Positions 21,385 to 32,153 of a stretch of 64,000 nucleotides of DNA are shown piece by piece. This DNA comes from Prostheceraeus crozeri. Lineage: Eukaryota; Platyhelminthes; Polycladida; Euryleptidae. The DNA lies in NCBI GenBank assembly GCA_907163375.1, contig CAJQUW010001841.1, forward strand, positions 45,585 to 109,584. Reading direction: 5' to 3'. The position numbers and the translations under genes were made by a program. The notes beneath the pieces were generated by a model. It was not told the DNA's origin. It ran no database searches and worked only from the letters and a program-made list of their open reading frames with translations. Position 1 is the stretch's first letter. Each line of letters begins with the position of its first letter.

Positions 21385-21850
21385 TTACAGGAGAAAAATT
21401 TCATCCAAAGTTGATGTACGCGGTATGGTGGATAAGACACTTATCGCATTTCCACGCTGAACTGCCATATTCAACGTTTGGAAGAGGAATTTAGTAGATC
21501 GTATTTCCCCTGTCTCTCGCTTAATGAGCGCGCCGATTTCGTTTATGAGACGCATGCCTTCTTTTCCCCATGAACCTAAAGTCTCGACACAGATTGGCAC
21601 AACAACGTGATTTGAATCGCTCAAATTTGAATATTTGGCCAATTTCTTTGCCTCGGTTTTTTCGGCGATTACACCTGACTTGATGTTGGAGTCAGCAATG
21701 TGACTGGGTGCCAGCGTATCCACGCATGTGAAGTCCCAGACTAAGCATTTCCCAGCTTTCCAGGGAATCAATGTCATTCCATCTGGCCTTTTACCGTCAG
21801 AATATAATTGTAACTTGGCTTTTCCATCAATCTTTTGAAGTGAATCAACT
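21385..21850 (-). pseudogene. Retroelement C-terminal nuclease-like domain, fragment 2
   Basis: The best preserved of three such fragments. The minus-strand frame reads DGKRPDGMTLIPWKAGKCLV, then WDFTCVDTLAPSHI, AKKLAKYSNL, VVVPICVETLGSWGKEG and LNMAVQRGNAISVL. The RPDG...LVWDFTC pair looks like the D...D/E-x-K metal site of PD-(D/E)XK nucleases (inferred), and the later ETLG and A-V-Q-RGNA-x-x-V-L blocks are the usual end of these proteins. The frame is open for 130 residues and ends normally. The RT part is missing, which fits a broken copy. Known occurrence: C-termini of large RT-containing proteins in many marine invertebrates. Confidence 0.7.
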
Positions 21851-22518
21851 GTTCAGCTGCTGCAGGCTACATTGCTACAAATAAAATGTTGACTCCATGA
21901 ATTGGCGGCTGCATATTATCAGGAACGTAGGACAGTACATGTAGTTGATCTGCAATTGTGAAGTTATTACTGTGTGATGAAGTTTTCACGTCTTGCTCAC
22001 AAGTACTTTCCTCATGGCAAGAGTGAAATGGCTTATCCTCATTCTGCTTTCGCACATGAATATATTATGCTGTAAATAAACATCGCTATACAATTACATA
22101 TTTTCACTATTCGCCAATTGTACACTGCAGTTTTGAGCTAACAGACCAGACAGGTGTTATACATCTAGGAGTCCATGCTGTGGTTGTCAGAATTACATAG
22201 ATATGTTAACTAGATATATCCAACGGTTCTGAATTTGAAAAGCTTTCCTAGTTTTACATGTTTATACATGTATAAACATGATGTATGCAATAATTTGAAC
22301 AGTTGATCTGTGAATTTATGTGAAAATCTTATGGATCTACAAGAGACTTCCTGTGGAACTGGAAGTCAATTGGGGAGTTAAATAGCCCTCATGGTAGCTG
22401 GAGTAACAAGAAAGTAGCCAAATACTTAAAAGAAAGCGAGCACTGTGAAATTAGTGCGATGAGTTATACATCCATTAAAAAGGTTGTTTTGCGAGCTCTA
22501 AAAAGAATTCGCACATCA

Positions 22519-22657
22519 GGGCCCGGTTGCATAAAACTACGAGTATTAACAGGGCCGTTAGTTTAACGGAGCTGTCAGAATACATCATAACAGGGCCGCT
22601 TGAATTGACAGTAGTTGCATATAATTAACAGGGCAGTTTGTTTATGCAACCGGGCCC
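22519..22657. mobile_element. MITE with GGGCCCGGTTGCATAAA ends
   Basis: GGGCCCGGTTGCATAAA at the left is matched exactly by TTTATGCAACCGGGCCC at the right. 139 bp, with CAGGGC(C/A)G motifs repeated inside. No coding capacity; inserted in transposase sequence. Confidence 0.85.
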
Positions 22658-22718
22658 AGGAGTCGCTGAATAAAGTCACCACCAGGCTGGTAAACTGCGC
22701 ACTGCGAGGTCCGGCGAA

Positions 22719-23197
22719 ATGGTTGAAAACGTGGTGGCCGCTGTGAAAGACAAGAAAGGACAGTCTACTCTGTCAGTAGTGACATCAGTCTCTGGCACCT
22801 CTCAATCATCCGTGTACAGGACTCTTAAAGAAGCAGGACTGAGGACTTGTCATAGCCGAAAGACAAGTCGTGTTACTGAGCGACATCATGTGACTTGTGT
22901 GCGATTTGCAAGACATTTTCTTTGTCACTTCGGACGCAACTCCCTTAACCCATGTGGAGAGCGCTTGACTTGAGTTGTAATTACTGACTTTTCCAAGCCG
23001 CACCGAGCAACCAGCCCTCCAAACACAAAGAACGAGATTATTTGGTCGTCATCTCGTGAAGATGCGGAAGCGACTTGCGCATTAGTTGGAGTTGATAAGC
23101 TTTCGCGAGGCGTTATGCTGTGGGGAGCCATTTTCTGGAATGGTTTGATACTAGTGAATGGACCAATCTTTGTGGAAGAGTGGTTGGAGCAGCGCTT
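22719..23197 (+). pseudogene. Tc1/mariner-type transposase, N-terminal and first catalytic part
   Basis: MVENVVAAVKDKKGQSTLSV then GTSQSSVYRTLKEAGLRTCH is a helix-turn-helix DNA-binding segment. After a frameshift near 22970 the frame reads VITDFSKPHRATSPPNTKNE, IIWSSSREDAEA, RGVMLWGAIFWNGLILVNGP and VEEWLEQRF. VITD holds the likely first catalytic Asp, and VMLWGAIFWNG matches the V-M-V-W-G-x-I-x-x-x-G strand of the family. The frame then stops at the target site of the next element. The lost frame makes it non-functional. Confidence 0.7.
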
Positions 23198-23200
23198 TCA

Positions 23201-26121
23201 AGCTACGTTCACACATGAGAGCTGAGAGCTGAGACTCAGGCAATCATCCAATCAAACGGCAAAATTACAGTTTCCTTCGTCGATTTCAAACGTCAATCAA
23301 AATTATGCTGCGACTAACTCCACGTAGTCTGAACAGTCCTGAGACATGCCTGAGACCCACTAACTTCATCCGTTGTCATTTGTGCGGGGCGACCAGGGAG
23401 AGGCTCACCACGTTTGTTGAGAGATAGTGTGAAAGGTCCTGAGATAAGCTTCTCTCAAGTTTCTGAGAGAAGCCTGTGAGACAAATTCCACGAGCCTTGT
23501 CTCAAGTGTGAACAACCCTGAGACCTTCAACTGAGACAACGTCCATGTCTCAGCAAAAGTTGTACGCGTTTCAACTTTTCTGAGACTTCCTTGTTATCAA
23601 TATCCAACTGGATTGTGTGTTCGACGCTCATTTATTTTATACACATATACGCGGAATAATATTTTGTGTTCATGTGTTTCTGTTGGTTGCACAAGTCAAT
23701 TCAGTCTAAACTAGTGATTCATTTGATGATATTTACGATATTTATGATACTTGGAAATATTTTCATGTTTTGCTTCTTTCAGAAATCTGAATTTACGATT
23801 AATCAGACAGAAACATAATGATGCACGTACAGGCTACTTTGACTTGATTGATGAAATTAGTTTTGAGCTATATCATGATGGCCATGTTTTTTGTTACAAA
23901 AAGCGGGACACTAAATAGTCAGTAGCAGAAAAAACATGAAAAACAGCGGACTTGCATCTACGTGGTCGTAAAGATACGCAATAGTCAACTTAATGTCAAT
24001 GCGCTGAATCACGATGCGCATGAAATTTCTGTGGCAGCAAGCAGGAATCTTTTCATCAGGATTTCTTTGGTTAGTTCATTCCCACATGCATACCGAATGA
24101 AACCAGTGTTGTCAATTCAATTTTTCAAGAAACTCATTTAACCGAGTTTGCCGGAAATTAACCAATTTAAGTTAAATTCGGTATGCTGAGTTTTATAACT
24201 CAGTAAAATATTCCAGCAATACTCGGCTAAATCAGTTACAAAGGAAAAATACTGCAGAGGGCCGAAACTCAAGATTGGGCAAAAACTTGTATTGGGCACA
24301 CCCTAAACTTTTCTAAAAGTAAAAATTCCTATTGGATCCATGAGAAGTGTGATATTAGTGTGAAACGATTTTTTATTGCAATAACTTTAATTAATAGCCT
24401 ATGTATGTAGGTATCACGTTATATATTTAACCTACACTGATATACTGACTAATTGAAGAATTTTGATTTAATTATGATTGAATTGCACATTGCTCATAAC
24501 AGAGCAATTGTTTTCATTTTATCAATCAGAAATATAAAGAGACCTGATAAATGGCAGCTGTATAGTCAGTGCATGGTTAAACATGTTTAGAATGCGAAAT
24601 TGGAATTAATTCATTTTTGGATAAATTTCGGCTATTGCAGAAAGTTTAAGGGTGTGAAGATAACTGCGGAGATATCCATGTAAAATACATGAAATATGTA
24701 AAAATTTAATGTGCAGCAAAATGCATGTAAGCATGCAGCAAATGCAATATATACGAACTTTCAATGCGCTACATTGTCAAACCCAAAGGTATATTTTATA
24801 AGCGCTTCAGTCGAGAGCTTTTTCATCAAAGTTTGAAGGAAGAGGATGAGTCATTTCACCATCTAGGTACATGGCCCCAAGTAGAAAATTAAAAGCATGA
24901 GATTGATTAAGTTCATGAGAGAAACGTTTATATATTTGCAAAGTAAATGGAAATCATATAAATCTCAGGCACATACAAAGACAAATATAGAGAGCACTAT
25001 ACGACAAAGACATTTCAAAATTAGTACAATTAGCACTGGTGCACGGAAGCAGTCTAGCAAAAATTAAATGTTGTCCAAGTGTAAGATGAAGTGCAATGAT
25101 CAGGAAATGTTGAAACATGAGTGTCAAGTCAGTCAGTACAAGCGTTATTAACAATTATTGCTGGAGCCGGGAAGAACGAATTCCTTCTCCTGGTAGCTTT
25201 ACAAGGTGGTAAAACTATACCTCTCCTCAACATGGAGAGGTTGAAAGAGGTTGTTAGAAAGTAATATGACAGAGCTGATCTGAATTCGCCCGAGAGAGGG
25301 AAGTTAGAAGAACTTCTAGACTATGTAAATTTAGGCTATTTTTGTGGTAGGCTATCTACTATTGATGAACATTTTGAAGGAGGCATAGAGCTTAGGGAAA
25401 AAATACTAGTACCTCATACCATAGACCATCTCGATGGTTTTGCTTTTGATAAATTTGATAAATGTTTGTGAAGATTTTTTTGCTGCGTGTTTTCAGAAGT
25501 CTTCGTTTGCTTGATTTTATTTTCAGTGCTTTGAAAACAGGCCGATTGGCCCAGCAGGCTTGTACTGAAATAACTTGACGAAAAGGACCAATATAAATGA
25601 ATAGGCCTTCAAAAATGATTTGAGATTTAAGTTCAAAGGAAATCAATTAAGTAAAAATTATCAAAATTACTCATTATGTTAAAATAGCAATGCATTAAAC
25701 AACCTTCGTAAACGAGTTGATGACCTGTTTACGTGGAATATTTTACGAATACCTATAGGCTTTCAGCGGCTTGCCTACGTCTATTCTTCATGACGATTTA
25801 TGACAAAGTGAATCATGAGTCTCAGCAAGCTCTCACATAGTCTGAACGGAACCTGAGAGTTAGCGCAACAAAAAGGTATAAATAGAAACATTTTTCAATT
25901 TATCTGCGACCTGATGTCGATAGTATGAACAGGTCTGAGACCTAGGTCTCAACAGATCTCAGCGAGTCTCAGCGTCGATAGTTCAGTGAAGGAGAGGCTC
26001 AGGAAAATGAGGGGCAGCTTTTTTCCTGAGATCTGTCTCTCAAGTGTTAACGGGTTGGTCTCAGTCTCAGGTTTGATTTGAGGTCGACTCTCAGGTTCTT
26101 CTGTCATGTGTGAACGTAGCT
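23201..26121. mobile_element. 2.9-kb element with AGCTACGTTCACACATGA ends and TCA duplication
   Basis: AGCTACGTTCACACATGA at the left is matched by TCATGTGTGAACGTAGCT at the right, with TCA on both flanks (23198-23200, 26122-26124). Both subterminal zones (23215-23590 and 25810-26110) are crowded with CTGAGAC/GTCTCAG motifs, about a dozen each, in both orientations. The middle has no recognisable transposase, so it is non-autonomous. A 3-bp duplication fits PIF/Harbinger or CACTA-type elements; the superfamily is open. Confidence 0.8.
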
Positions 26122-26124
26122 TCA

Positions 26125-26525
26125 CTTCCGAAGGGGTGAACGCAGAACAATGACTGTAGCTCGATACGCAATTCTTCTGCGTGAAGTAAATTGTCCGGCG
26201 GTAGCGCGCCGGTATCCCCATGGAAATTGCATTTTGGCAAGATGATGGTGCCTCAATCCACCGAACAAGGGAAGTACTCGAGGAACTTGATCTACTATTT
26301 GGGGATCGAATTCCTATCGACATTCAGTCCGCGAAGTTTGATGACTGCTGGCCTATCGAAAATGTTTGGGGAATTATCAAAGAGAGACTGTGTCACCGAG
26401 AATTCAATGAAGGTAGAGATCCAAAGCATTTGGCGAAGTGTGAGTCGACGGACATGCCGATCCCTTATTTCAAGCACCTGCAAAAGATGCAGAAAAATTA
26501 TAGCGAGGAATGGAGGTCGCATTAA
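26125..26525 (+). pseudogene. Tc1/mariner-type transposase, C-terminal catalytic part
   Basis: The frame from 26220 reads IAFWQDDGASIHRTREVLEE, IDIQSAKFDDCWPIENVWGI, and IKERLCHREF. WQDDGA-x-x-HR holds the second catalytic Asp and PIENVWGIIK the third acidic residue of the DDE/D triad. It is the direct continuation of the sequence broken at 23200. The stretch 26125-26210 has stops and is degraded. Confidence 0.75.
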
Positions 26526-26639
26526 TCGTGATGACTATAGGTGCAACGTTTGATTTACTTTCTTCGACTCAACGTGCCCTTAATTTTATAGTTGATGAAA
26601 ATAGTACTTTTTTGGTCGCGTTCATATTTTAATAGATAA

Positions 26640-27320
26640 TCCATACGGTTGATAAAACATTTTTGAGATGTAATTTTGGAAAGAAATAAAAGCGAAAATT
26701 TTCCCAACGTTTCGCTCATAGTCTATTGAGCATTCTCAAGGGTACACAGATAAAAATTAACGACTGGATACATACATGAACTGACTACAAAATTTGAAAA
26801 TCATAGAGTGGAAACTAGGCTAAAGGGACTAAAGTAAATCTTACATTTGCATAGATAACTTATATGTAAAAAATAAGACATCTCATAAATTGTGCTACAT
26901 AGACTTAGAAAAAGAAAAAGCAAACTAATTATCAGGCAACCGAGGTTTCACAGAACCCTTCTGTCCATTCAGATTAGGATGAAGTTTCTGAATAAATAGC
27001 ATTTCATAGATTCTTAGATCGTCTTTCTTACATTTCTTTAAGATCTTAAAACTCTCCATAGAACTACTTGGTCACAGCTAGATTGTAGGCGATGCTCACT
27101 TATTACAGAGTGCTGATGTTCTTCACCTCTTTGGAACAGGTGTCGCGACGTGAATCCCACTTAGCTCGCATCAAACGAGCCACATTTATATTGATAGACA
27201 CGTTGCTACTCTTCACAAGGAGGGGCTTCTCTACTGGGTTTGTAACCATCGATGCGATCTTGCGACTGGTTAATATTGGTTTGATTACAAGACCGATTTG
27301 CACATTGATGTTGTGAAGTT
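26640..27320 (-). pseudogene. Penelope-like element 3' part with GIY-YIG nuclease
   Basis: Minus-strand pieces read VYQYKCGSFDAS-stop-VGFTSRHLFQRGEEHQHSVI, then after a frameshift MESFKILKKCKKDDLRIYEM and LFIQKLHPNLN. The first block is the GIY-YIG strand and arginine helix (a stop replaces the Y of YVG); the second has the catalytic glutamate of the (I/L)-x-E-M-L-x-I-x-x-x-x-P-x-L-N segment. Downstream at 26690-26740 a hairpin is followed by GCGAAACGTTGGG, a motif often seen at Penelope ends. 5'-truncated, no RT present. Confidence 0.72.
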
Positions 27321-27392
27321 GTCGTCGTACAAAAGTAGTAGAAAATTTTACCGTTCAAAGATGAGCGTTCTACAACTTTTGTACTACGACAA
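27319..27392. repeat. Imperfect palindrome
   Basis: TTGTCGTCGTACAAAAGTAG is matched inversely by ACTTTTGTACTACGACAA, spacer about 35 bp. Confidence 0.6.
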
Positions 27393-27399
27393 GAAGGTC

Positions 27400-28435
27400 T
27401 TGACAGAAAGAAGGTTAATTATATGCTCGTCGGTGTATACAAGAAAGTGTATAATTTATCATTGAAAATCATAAATTCAGATTAAAATAAATTTCTGTGA
27501 ATTAAAATTTCAAGTTTTTAAAAACAAACGAAGACAGAGAGATCTATCGATGACCTATGTTGCAATGTCCTAGTCTGAAATCTTCAAGTGCTGTTATCTG
27601 CATTGTTTCTGGAATTTTTCAATTGTCTTGTATCGCTCCTCCATTCAGCCTCCTCTGACTGCAATAATAATCTCTTTCAACTGTTAGCTCACCGTTGCAT
27701 TTCGCAGCTGCTTTGTAGTTTCTAACGTAAATGTTTAGGATTTCCACTTTTGCTAATAATTAATTAGACTCAGAATGTCGTTCGTCATACATCGGTGTTT
27801 CTTTTCTTTCTTTTCCTAGAGATTTTTCTGTTGACGTTGAGAGTAGAGCTTCAACCTGGACGACCTCAATACTTTCATCTAGGTTCGACCTCGATTTCAA
27901 TGTGATCATAAAGTTATCAAAAATTATTATTTGAATTCCAGCTGTTACTATACAATTAGCATGAAACTATGAACCATTCGTTTTTGTCCAGTATTTGTGC
28001 TGATAATTAAACTTTAATTTGTGAACACCATTGAATCTAGAGAGTAAGTTTCTTTAAAATGAGATTGTAACTCCTGTGATGATATTCAATACTCGTCTTT
28101 TTGTATGATTGGCATCAGTAAATTAACCATGATTTTAACACTTGCCTAGGATGCGACGGAAGGGTATTACGCTTCATACCCGTGAGTTGGCATATTCGGT
28201 AGTGTGGAATCTATACATCCCTCGGCCAATTGTATAATTAAGGCAGCTAAATTCAACATGAAGAGTTGCAACAATGGAAAATAGTACGGCCTGCTTTTTT
28301 GCAATGAAATTATATTGATCGATGGAATAACATGAAGCAACATAACAACATATTAAGTAATAACACAAAAAAATTGAAGATGTGAGAAAAAGTACCTAGA
28401 TGTTAAAAGAAACTTAAAAAAGTCAGCTCGCTCAC
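27400..28435. other. Unassigned intron sequence
   Basis: No feature recognised. Confidence 0.5.
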
Positions 28436-28439
28436 ATTC

Positions 28440-28868
28440 CAGTGCCAATGGCTGTCCCATCAGAGAAACTAAGACAATCGATACGACGGCGAGGTCTGAT
28501 GAGCCTCAGATTGACAGCTCGGAAAATCGCAGACTGGGTTTGAAACCTTATCCAGGACATTGTCATATAGTGTGGTTTGTCCCATTTGTTGGCTAATCGA
28601 CAAGCCGATCCCTTCTGATAAACGACATACTCTCTTTGGAGTGTGTAGTACTCCGTCCGTAGAACATATCAACGGAGTGAATGAACCACGAGCTCTTTAG
28701 CGGTTTTACAATATTTGAACTCTTCATACCTGCGGCACGATTGGAAATGGTCTCCCATGATAAGCTCGCTTTTACATAACTGGGTGCGTCGGCATCAATG
28801 ATGGGGTTATCAAAAAACGCCTCCCGGTTACCTTCCCAGACTCCTCTCGGACTGTTAGATGCAGTCAA
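28440..28868 (-). pseudogene. Retroelement C-terminal nuclease-like domain, fragment 3 (FFD variant)
   Basis: Two overlapping minus-strand frames give SPRGVWEGNREAFFDNPIID, ADAPSYVKASLSWE and, one frame over, PLICSTDGVLHTPKRVCRLS. The remembered family pattern is G-F-W-x-x-x-R-x-AFFDVRV-x-x-x-A-x-SY, then a conserved E-H-G-x-F-T-PLV-x-(S/T)-T-x-G; the fragment matches with frame breaks. It belongs to the same broad class of RT-associated C-terminal domains as the fragments at 5.2-5.9 and 21.4-21.85 kb, but to another lineage. It stops 33 bp before the hAT element. Confidence 0.6.
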
Positions 28869-29522
28869 ACACGGTCTCCTTTATTTTGTGCGGTAGTTGC
28901 TAGACATGGGCGAGACTCGAGAAATCTGATTTCTTGTCTCGATCGAGAATTTCACATTCTGGTCTCGTCTCGGTTGGTTTCTTGAAAATTTCTCGATATT
29001 TTTATATTGAAGTTTAAATGAACGTAGAACTGTCCAAATTGCACCTGTGAGTAAGTGACCCATTTCGTAGTCAGAATTACTTTTGTGGCATGCTTATTTA
29101 TGAAAATGTTTCGCCTACTTGAATAATCTAAAAAAATTAAAACATAGAGCTCTCGATGACAATATTGGCGCATATCGTTTTCATATTCTGACCTGACCCT
29201 TTCTTATTATTGCATGAAAACTAAATATTACTTCTAGGTCTGATACTATTATAAGCCTCGCGAATCAAGTACTAGTCAACCGTTATAATATGTTCCATTA
29301 TTTTAAGTCATCAAATAGCGTCAAAATATTTAGCAGACTTGTCGACCCAATTTAAAGAGACACTAATTTTTTTAAATGCATTAGTGCAGACTGCAGGAAT
29401 ATTTTACAAGTACGATAATGTGAGGAAAACAATGAACTTCAATTATCTATGGACCCAGTTAATTTTGATATGAAACACAATCCTTATCGGAATGTCATCT
29501 AAGAACTCTATTCTAAAAATCA

Positions 29523-29831
29523 CTAGAGCCTGTCCTTTAAAAGCATCAGTTTCTTCACGTTTGACTCGCTCAAGCGTCCCCTCCGTTTTGTAAGAAATCC
29601 TGAGCTAATAGAAAAGCCACTTTCTGATGGAACCGAAGTCGCAGGTGTGATCAGCCAAATCATCGCTAGTCTTGACAGGACTGGACATTCCGTTTCTAAA
29701 AAGCTCCAAAACATAATGTCGCTGGAATGGGAACCATCACATTTTGATTTGACTGCGGTTTCAGATATCTTCATTTCATCATCAGCTGTTTTTGCGTGAG
29801 GTAGTTCGAAGCCGCATGCATCCAAAAATGT
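29523..29831 (-). CDS. hAT transposase last exon, dimerisation domain
   Basis: Acceptor TTCTCTTTTCAG precedes TFLDACGFELPHAKTADDEM. The C-terminus reads MIWLITPATSVPSESGFSIS, SGFLTKRRGRLSESNVKKLM, LLKDRL. This is the hAT C-terminal dimerisation region (P-A-T-S-x-x-SE-x-x-FS-x-x-G-x-(I/L)-x-x-x-R-R-x-x-L-x-x-x-x-V). A cryptic open extension to 29849 lies in the intron. Intact stop. Together with the other exons the transposase could be nearly full length except for the middle exon. Confidence 0.9.
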   Translation of the reverse strand, partial: TFLDACGFELPHAKTADDEMKISETAVKSKCDGSHSSDIMFWSFLETECPVLSRLAMIWLITPATSVPSESGFSISSGFLTKRRGRLSESNVKKLMLLKDRL

Positions 29832-30646
29832 CTGAAAAGAGAATCGCATGAAACATTTTTTCGATGTATTCTATCATTGTTTTCAATGAATAGACTCAAG
29901 CCTACATAAATCATTTCACAACTATATTGATGTTATTCTGGCTAGTCAGGTTAGGAGTTCTCCATTTGTAAATTGAACTTAGAGCAATGGAGGTGAGATG
30001 TTTTTAGTGTATTCATAAGTAATCCACATATACGTATATTCATGTTCATTTAATCTTCATATCTAAAGCATTCATATGTGTCACATAAGGTTTTTATTTA
30101 TCGCACACCAAATCAAATTATGTATACTTAACTGACTCATCAAATTCACGTACACTATCAGATTAAGGTATTCTTTCTGCAAGGTATTATTGGTGTGCGT
30201 TGCAATAAAATAAATCGTCAATGCGAGAATTGTGAAATATCATAAATATAGAATATTAGTTTTCCCTTCGAGTGACTTTTGCAGAGGAGAGGAACTCAAT
30301 ATTTATTTTTTCTAAAATAAAAAGTTGTCATTTCAATTAAAAGTGACGAACATCGTCAATGACAACTCCTTCAATATCTAAATATTATGAATGCAGATGA
30401 TTAATATTGAAAATCAGTTAAATATAAATATTCTTCGTATGAGTTCATCAAGTGCGTCATTTTGAAGATAATTAACTGTTGACCATTGGAACAATGTTAA
30501 TTTACTCGTGGTCTTTTGAAATGTCACTCATATCACTGATAAGTGTCAAACTTTCTAAGAAAAACATTGCCGTTCATTTGCTGCGAGATGTTAATTAACC
30601 CTTACCATGAAAAAAAGTATCGTGTTTGATATTACTTGCAACTCAC

Positions 30647-31242
30647 CTGTAAAGTTTTGTTATTTGCATCGGGCATCATCTCATTTCCTTTGTTAGCAGA
30701 CGTACTTGGTGCATGCGTAATTATATCAGATATATTGACTTTTTGAACGAGAACTTCCCTTTCTATTTCTGCTCGCATAGTTGCTAATTCATCTTCTGTC
30801 AAAGTTCCATGGTATGTTGGCGATAAGAACGCAGACCAGTAATATGGCTTCTTGATATCCTTTTGTAGATCATTATTATCGTAAAAGTAATGAGCTATTC
30901 GTGTTGTCAGTCGTTTTTTGATATCTGCAATAATCCGAATATCACTTTGACTAACGGCCAATTTTCCACAAAGTCCTTTAACAATTGTAAGAGCGATTGG
31001 AAGTGTAGGAAACTTTGAGCCTGACACCATTTGTGTAGCAGCATCAAATGGATAAAGAATATCAATCAAACTTTTCAATGACTCAATTTCAGATATTGTG
31101 AGAATGAACTCAGAAAATTTAGATTTCAACGTCAACTCGCACTGATCATTCAGGAAATCCGTTATGACTCTTCTGACTTCGAAGTTCGTATTGATCATGG
31201 CGTAAGTACTATTCCATCGAGTTCTGCAGTCAATCTGTGGAA
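30647..31242 (-). CDS. hAT transposase exon, catalytic-core segment
   Basis: Reads DCRTRWNSTYAMINTNFEVR, RVITDFLNDQCELTLKSKFS, then LKSLIDILYPFDAATQMVSG and FPTLPIALTIVKGL, ending with the segment LQKDIKKPYYWSAFLSPTYH. TRWNSTY and the F-x-x-AT-x-x-(V/L)-SG-x-x-x-P-T block are hAT hallmarks around the RNase H-like core and the inserted helical domain. The exon is open throughout; donor GTGAGT follows NNKTLQ at 30647. The acceptor is probably CACAG just upstream of ATTGAC. Joining to the next exon (29831) is in phase 0. Confidence 0.88.
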
Positions 31243-31948
31243 TTCCAAAATCATTGTCATAGCGCTCACTACTGTATTAATCAATTATTAGTAGGCCAAG
31301 CGGAACTAGAAATGTCTGATGAGTGACTATTAGACAAATTATTTTAGTAAATGAGCAATGCCACGGAAAAACGACATGGAGGATGCCAATTAAATTTACT
31401 AGTAGAAAAACAAAAAAATGCCGTGATTTCTGATGGTTTGGGATATCCTTCCAATATAACATAAGTCACTGGAAGAAAATAGGGTGTTAGGAATTGTCCA
31501 TTTACGAATATCATAGCACTCTTAAAGTTACTTGCAGGAGTTATCGCAAATAAAGTATGAGACTTATGTCCTAATGACCAACGATCGTGACCCATAACAA
31601 TTATGGTAACCCAAATGACCGAATGAACAACGATCTTTACCCATGAACCCGATGAACAAAGATTGTGATCTACGTGACCTAACAAGTAATGGTATGAACT
31701 TCAACTAATATATCCTTTGATAGAAGAGCCTATTAATCTGTCTAGACTCTAGAGCCTACAGCTTATTAATGCTGTGATGATAATAGGCTCTACATCTACA
31801 TATTGCTTCATGTACTTGCAGTATTTTAGAAAGTTTGTGGCAATAGAGGTAAATGTACATACATACATGTATGAAATATTACTCACTATTGCGTGCAACT
31901 ACGAGTACTTGTCAGATGATTTAATAAATATGTAGTTTAAAAGCTCAC

Positions 31949-32153
31949 CTGATTTATTTACTAAATTTAAGTGCAGCTTCATGTGCCTTCTTAATCCACT
32001 CGTATTGCCATTAGTACATTTGATTACTTTGCTGCATTTTTTGCACTTAGCTGTTGCTGCGCCTTTTTGTCTTACAAAAGAATCCGATAGCGTCAGCTTG
32101 GCTCTAGTCTGCTCAATAAATTCGATATCACCACTGTCAGAGGAATCCGTCAT
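31949..32153 (-). CDS. hAT transposase exon 1, BED zinc finger
   Basis: MTDSSDSGDIEFIEQTRAKL, then CKKCSKVIKCTNGNTSGLRR and HMKLH. The BED finger is CxxC...HxxxH with a short linker, the N-terminal DNA-binding module of hAT transposases. The acidic start is usual. Donor GTGAGC follows codon LVNKSG at 31949/31948; phase 1. The frame beyond the donor (to 31899) is not family-like. The next visible exon does not match this phase, so one exon between 31243 and 31948 is missing or degraded. Confidence 0.85.

Larger units (their letters stand above)
20386..22300. mobile_element. Composite THAP-containing remnant with inverted arms
   Basis: GGACTCCTAGATATATAACA with CTGTTAGCT and GTACAATTGGCGAATA (20508-20585) recur inverted at 22105-22178. 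The left side begins CAGGGTGAGTCAAATTAATT after a TA at 20384-20385; a matching right end is not identified. Within lie a THAP finger remnant, a palindrome and a nuclease-domain fragment, so several elements have inserted here. Confidence 0.5.
22350..26553 (+). mobile_element. Tc1/mariner-type transposon split by two later insertions
   Basis: Transposase pieces at about 22350-22518, 22660-23197 and 26125-26525 are collinear on the + strand and read as one gene once the MITE at 22519-22657 and the element at 23201-26121 are removed. The outer ends were not identified. Confidence 0.7.
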
